Of a DNA stretch of 64,000 nucleotides, positions 61,362 through 64,000 are shown one piece after another. The position numbers were made by a program, and so were the translations under genes. The stretch lies in contig CM049315.1 of the NCBI GenBank assembly GCA_026874595.1, forward strand, positions 63,549,389 to 63,613,388, written 5' to 3'. Below the pieces are notes generated by a model. The model worked only from the letters and a program-made list of their open reading frames with translations, was not told where the DNA came from and made no database searches. The DNA is from Sipunculus nudus. Lineage: Eukaryota; Annelida; Sipuncula; Golfingiida; Sipunculidae. How positions within the stretch are numbered: the stretch's first letter is position 1; every line of letters begins with the position of its first letter.

Positions 61362-63810
61362 GTGCAAAATAGAAGATTAAAATTGCAAAAGAAGCAATTC
61401 AGAAGCTCCATTAGGCCATTTAGAACCGGATACAAACATCCATCTCGCCGAAATCAGCTAGGTTTTTGCCTAATTCAGGAACGTGTGTTGTGCAAAAATT
61501 ACAGATTTCAATTGCAAAAGAAGCAATTCAGAAGCTTCATTAGGCCGTTTAGAATCAGATACAAACGTCTTTTACGACGAAATCAGCTCGGTTTTTTCCT
61601 AATACAAGATCGTGATTTGTGCAGAAACGGCTCATATAAACTGCGATAGAAGCGTTTAAATAGCTTCATTAGGCCATTTAGAAATTGTTAAAAACGTCGC
61701 TCTTGCTGAAATCAGATCGGTTTTCGCGTAGTACAAGATCGTGTCTTGTGCAATGATCACCGATTTAAACTGCAAAAGAAGCCTTTTAGAAGCTTCATCA
61801 GGCCATTAAGAACCAGTTAGAAACGTCGTTTTTGCTGAAATCAGCTCGATTTTTTTGCGTAATGCAAGATCGTGTTTGTGCAAATATTGCAGATTTAAAT
61901 TGTAAAAGAATCAATTCAGGAGCTTTATTAGACCATTTAGATCCAGATACCAACGTTTTTTTCGCCGAAATCAGCTCGTTTTTGCGTAATACAAGACCGT
62001 GTTTTGTGCAAAGATGACCGATTTAAACTGCCAAGGAAGCCTTTTAGAAGCTTCATCAGGCCATTAAGAACCAGTTAGCAACGTCGTTTTTGCTTAAATC
62101 AGCTCGATTTTTTGCGTAATACAAAATCGTGTGTTGTGCAAAGATGACCGATTTAAACTGCTTAAGAAGCGTTTTAGAAGCTTCATCAGGCCATTGAGAA
62201 CCAGTTAGAAACGTCTTTTACGCCGAAATCAGCTCGTTTTTTTCGTAATACAAGATCGTGATTTGTGCAGAAACGGCTGATTTAAACTGCGATAGAAGCG
62301 TTTTAATAGCTTCATTAGGCCATTTAGAAATTGGTAAAATCGTCGCTCTTGCTGAAATCAGATCGGTTTTTGCGTAATATAAGATCGTGTTTTGTGCAAA
62401 GATGACCGATTTAAACTGCTAAAGAAGCGTTTTAGAAGCTTCATCAGGCCACTAAGAACCAGTTAGAAACGTCTTTTACGCCGAAGTCAGCTCGTTTTTT
62501 TCGTAATACAAGATCGTGATTTGTGCAGAAACGGCTGATTTAAACTGCAATAGAAGCGTTTTAATAGCTTCATTAGGCCATTTAGAAATTGGTAAAAACG
62601 TCGCTCTTGCTGAAATCAGATCGGTTTTCGCGTAATACAACATCGTGTTGTGCAAAATAGAAGATTAAAATTGCAAAAGAAGCAATTCAGAAGCTCCATT
62701 AGGCCATTTAGAACCGGGTACAAACATCGATCTCGCCGAAATCAGATAGGTTTTTGGCTATTTCAGGAACGTGTGTTGTGCAAAAATTACAGATTTCAAT
62801 TGCAAAAGAAGCAATTCAGAAGCTTCATTAGGCCGTTTAGAATCAGATACAAACGTCTTTTACGACGAAATCAGCTCGGTTTTTTCCTAATACAAGACCG
62901 TGATTTGTGCAGAAACGGCTGATATAAACTGCGATAGAAGCGTTTAAATAGCTTCATTAGGCCATTTAGAAATTGTTAAAAACGTCGCTTTTGCTGAAAT
63001 CAGATCGGTTTGCGCGTAGTACAAGATCGTGTTGTGCAAAATAGAAGATTAAAATTGCAAAAGAAGCAATTCAGAAGCTCCATTAGGCCATTTAGAACCT
63101 GGTACAAACATCGATCTCGTCTAAATCAGATGGGTTTTTTGCCTAATTCATGATCGTGTGTTGTGCAAAAATTGCAGATTTAAATTGCAAAAGAAGCAAT
63201 TCAGAAGCTTCATTAGGCCGTTTAGAACCAGATACAAACATCTTTTACGCCGAAATCAGCTCGGTTTTTGCGTAATACAAGATCGTGTTTTGTGCAAAGA
63301 TGACCGATTTAAACTGCGAAAGAAGCGTTTTAAAAGCTTCATCAGGCCATTAAGAACCAGTTAGCAACGTCGTTTTTGCTGAAATCAGTTCGGTTTTTTT
63401 TTGCGTAATTCAAAATCGTCTGTTGTGCAAAGATGACCGATTTAAACTGCTAAGGAAGCGTTTTAGAAAGTTCATCAGGCCATCAAAAACCAGTTAGTAA
63501 CGTCGTTTTTGCTGAAATCAGCTCGATTTTTTTGCGTAATACAAAATCGTGTGTTGTGCAAAGATGACCGATTTAAACTGCTAAAGAAGCGTTTTAGAAG
63601 CTTCATCAGGCCATTAAGAACCAGTTAGAAACGTCTTTTACGCCGAAATCAGCTCTTTTTTTCGTAATACATGATCGTGATTTGTGCAGAAACGGCTGAT
63701 TTAAACTGCGATAGAAGCGTTTTAATAGCTTCATTAGGCCATTTAGAAATTGGTAAAAACGTCGCTCTTGCTGAAATCAGATCGGTTTTCGCGTAATACA
63801 ACATCGTGTT
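61362..63810. repeat. 19-mer HOR unit 10 (lineage P)
   Basis: Sister of unit 7: GGCTCATATAAAC near 61629 and TTTTGCTTAAATCAG near 62089, P marks and a type A right part. A private change is CTGCAAAAGAAGCC near 61769. Another anchor monomer follows at 63811 and the window ends within that unit. Confidence 0.9.
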
Positions 63811-64000
63811 GTGCAAAATAGAAGATTAAAATTGCAAAAGAAGCAATTCAGAAGCTCCATTAGGCCATTTAGAACCGGATACAAACATCGATCTCGCCGA
63901 AATCAGCTAGGTTTTTGCCTAATTCAGGAACGTGTGTTGTGCAAAAATTACAGATTTCAATTGCAAAAGAAGCAATTCAGAAGCTTCATTAGGCCGTTTA

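Larger units (their letters stand above)
48986..64000. repeat. Satellite block J: mixed 19-mer and 18-mer HOR
   Basis: The anchor monomer occurs at 49395, 51837, 54151, 56600, 59048, 61362 and 63811. Spacings are 2,442, 2,314, 2,449, 2,448, 2,314 and 2,449 bp, so five units have 19 monomers (the first has also lost 7 bp) or, in two cases, 18. The order of lineages is P, Q, P, Q, Q, P. The array runs off the end of the window inside the next unit. Confidence 0.93.

Noticed and set aside
1-64000. More than a hundred open frames of 60-181 codons on both strands with basic repetitive products
   Set aside because: They recur with the satellite period, start mainly at GTG or TTG as well as ATG, are interrupted wherever a monomer has the GTTAG stop or an indel, and exist in several frames and both strands. 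The product family is simply the translation of the repeat.
1-64000. CRISPR array
   Set aside because: There are regularly spaced repeats, but adjacent 129 bp units are homologous along their whole length with no unique spacers, and no cas-like gene is present.
1-64000. CENP-B box in the satellite
   Set aside because: The only CGGG word in the monomer (GAACCGGGTAC) lacks the upstream TTCG and spacing of the box consensus.
1-64000. rRNA, tRNA or telomeric repeats
   Set aside because: No stretch resembles conserved rRNA or a tRNA cloverleaf with its internal promoter boxes, and no short telomere-type repeat is present.

Overview
The window is almost entirely one satellite DNA array. About 61.9 kb of the 64 kb is a head-to-tail tandem array of a 128-129 bp AT-rich monomer, roughly 480 copies, all in the same orientation. 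Both window edges fall inside the array, so its true length is unknown. The only other component is one 2,084 bp insertion (6739-8822): a foldback-type DNA transposon with 182 bp near-identical GC-rich inverted ends and an 11 bp target duplication. I see no convincing protein-coding gene, tRNA, rRNA, CRISPR array or bacterial operon structure. The organisation (thousands of bp of satellite, higher-order repeats, a non-autonomous foldback element) indicates a eukaryotic, probably centromeric, pericentromeric or other heterochromatic region. An arthropod is a reasonable guess, but nothing here identifies the species.

Layout. 1-6738: irregular mosaic of diverged monomer classes. 6739-8822: foldback element. 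8823-14637: mosaic array with a 1.03 kb tandem duplication and an uninterrupted paralogue of the insertion site. 14638-19820: a 2.59 kb (20-monomer) unit present twice. 19821-25315: 3.7 kb and 2.7 kb copies differing by a nested 1.03 kb (8-monomer) block. 25316-29493: a 1,929 bp (15-monomer) unit twice. 29494-32570: a 2,067 bp (16-monomer) periodicity. 32571-35605: transitional mosaic. 35606-44910: 2.45 kb (19-monomer) higher-order repeat (HOR). 44911 to about 48985: a 1,547 bp (12-monomer) HOR interrupting it. About 48985-64000: the 19-mer HOR again, now mixed with 18-mer (2.31 kb) variants.

The right half can be read as a recombination record. The 19-mer units fall into two lineages (P and Q) with linked diagnostic variants. 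The right half of a Q unit can be replaced by a segment that matches the junction at the end of the 12-mer block. One unit (56600-59047) is a visible chimera with its crossover confined to about 34 bp. At monomer scale, a short dyad sits at the same place in most monomer classes and is kept by different base pairs in different classes. This is the best hint of a functional or structural constraint.

No genes act together here. The notable biology is satellite evolution (unequal exchange, HOR formation and switching) and a well-dated transposon insertion into the array.
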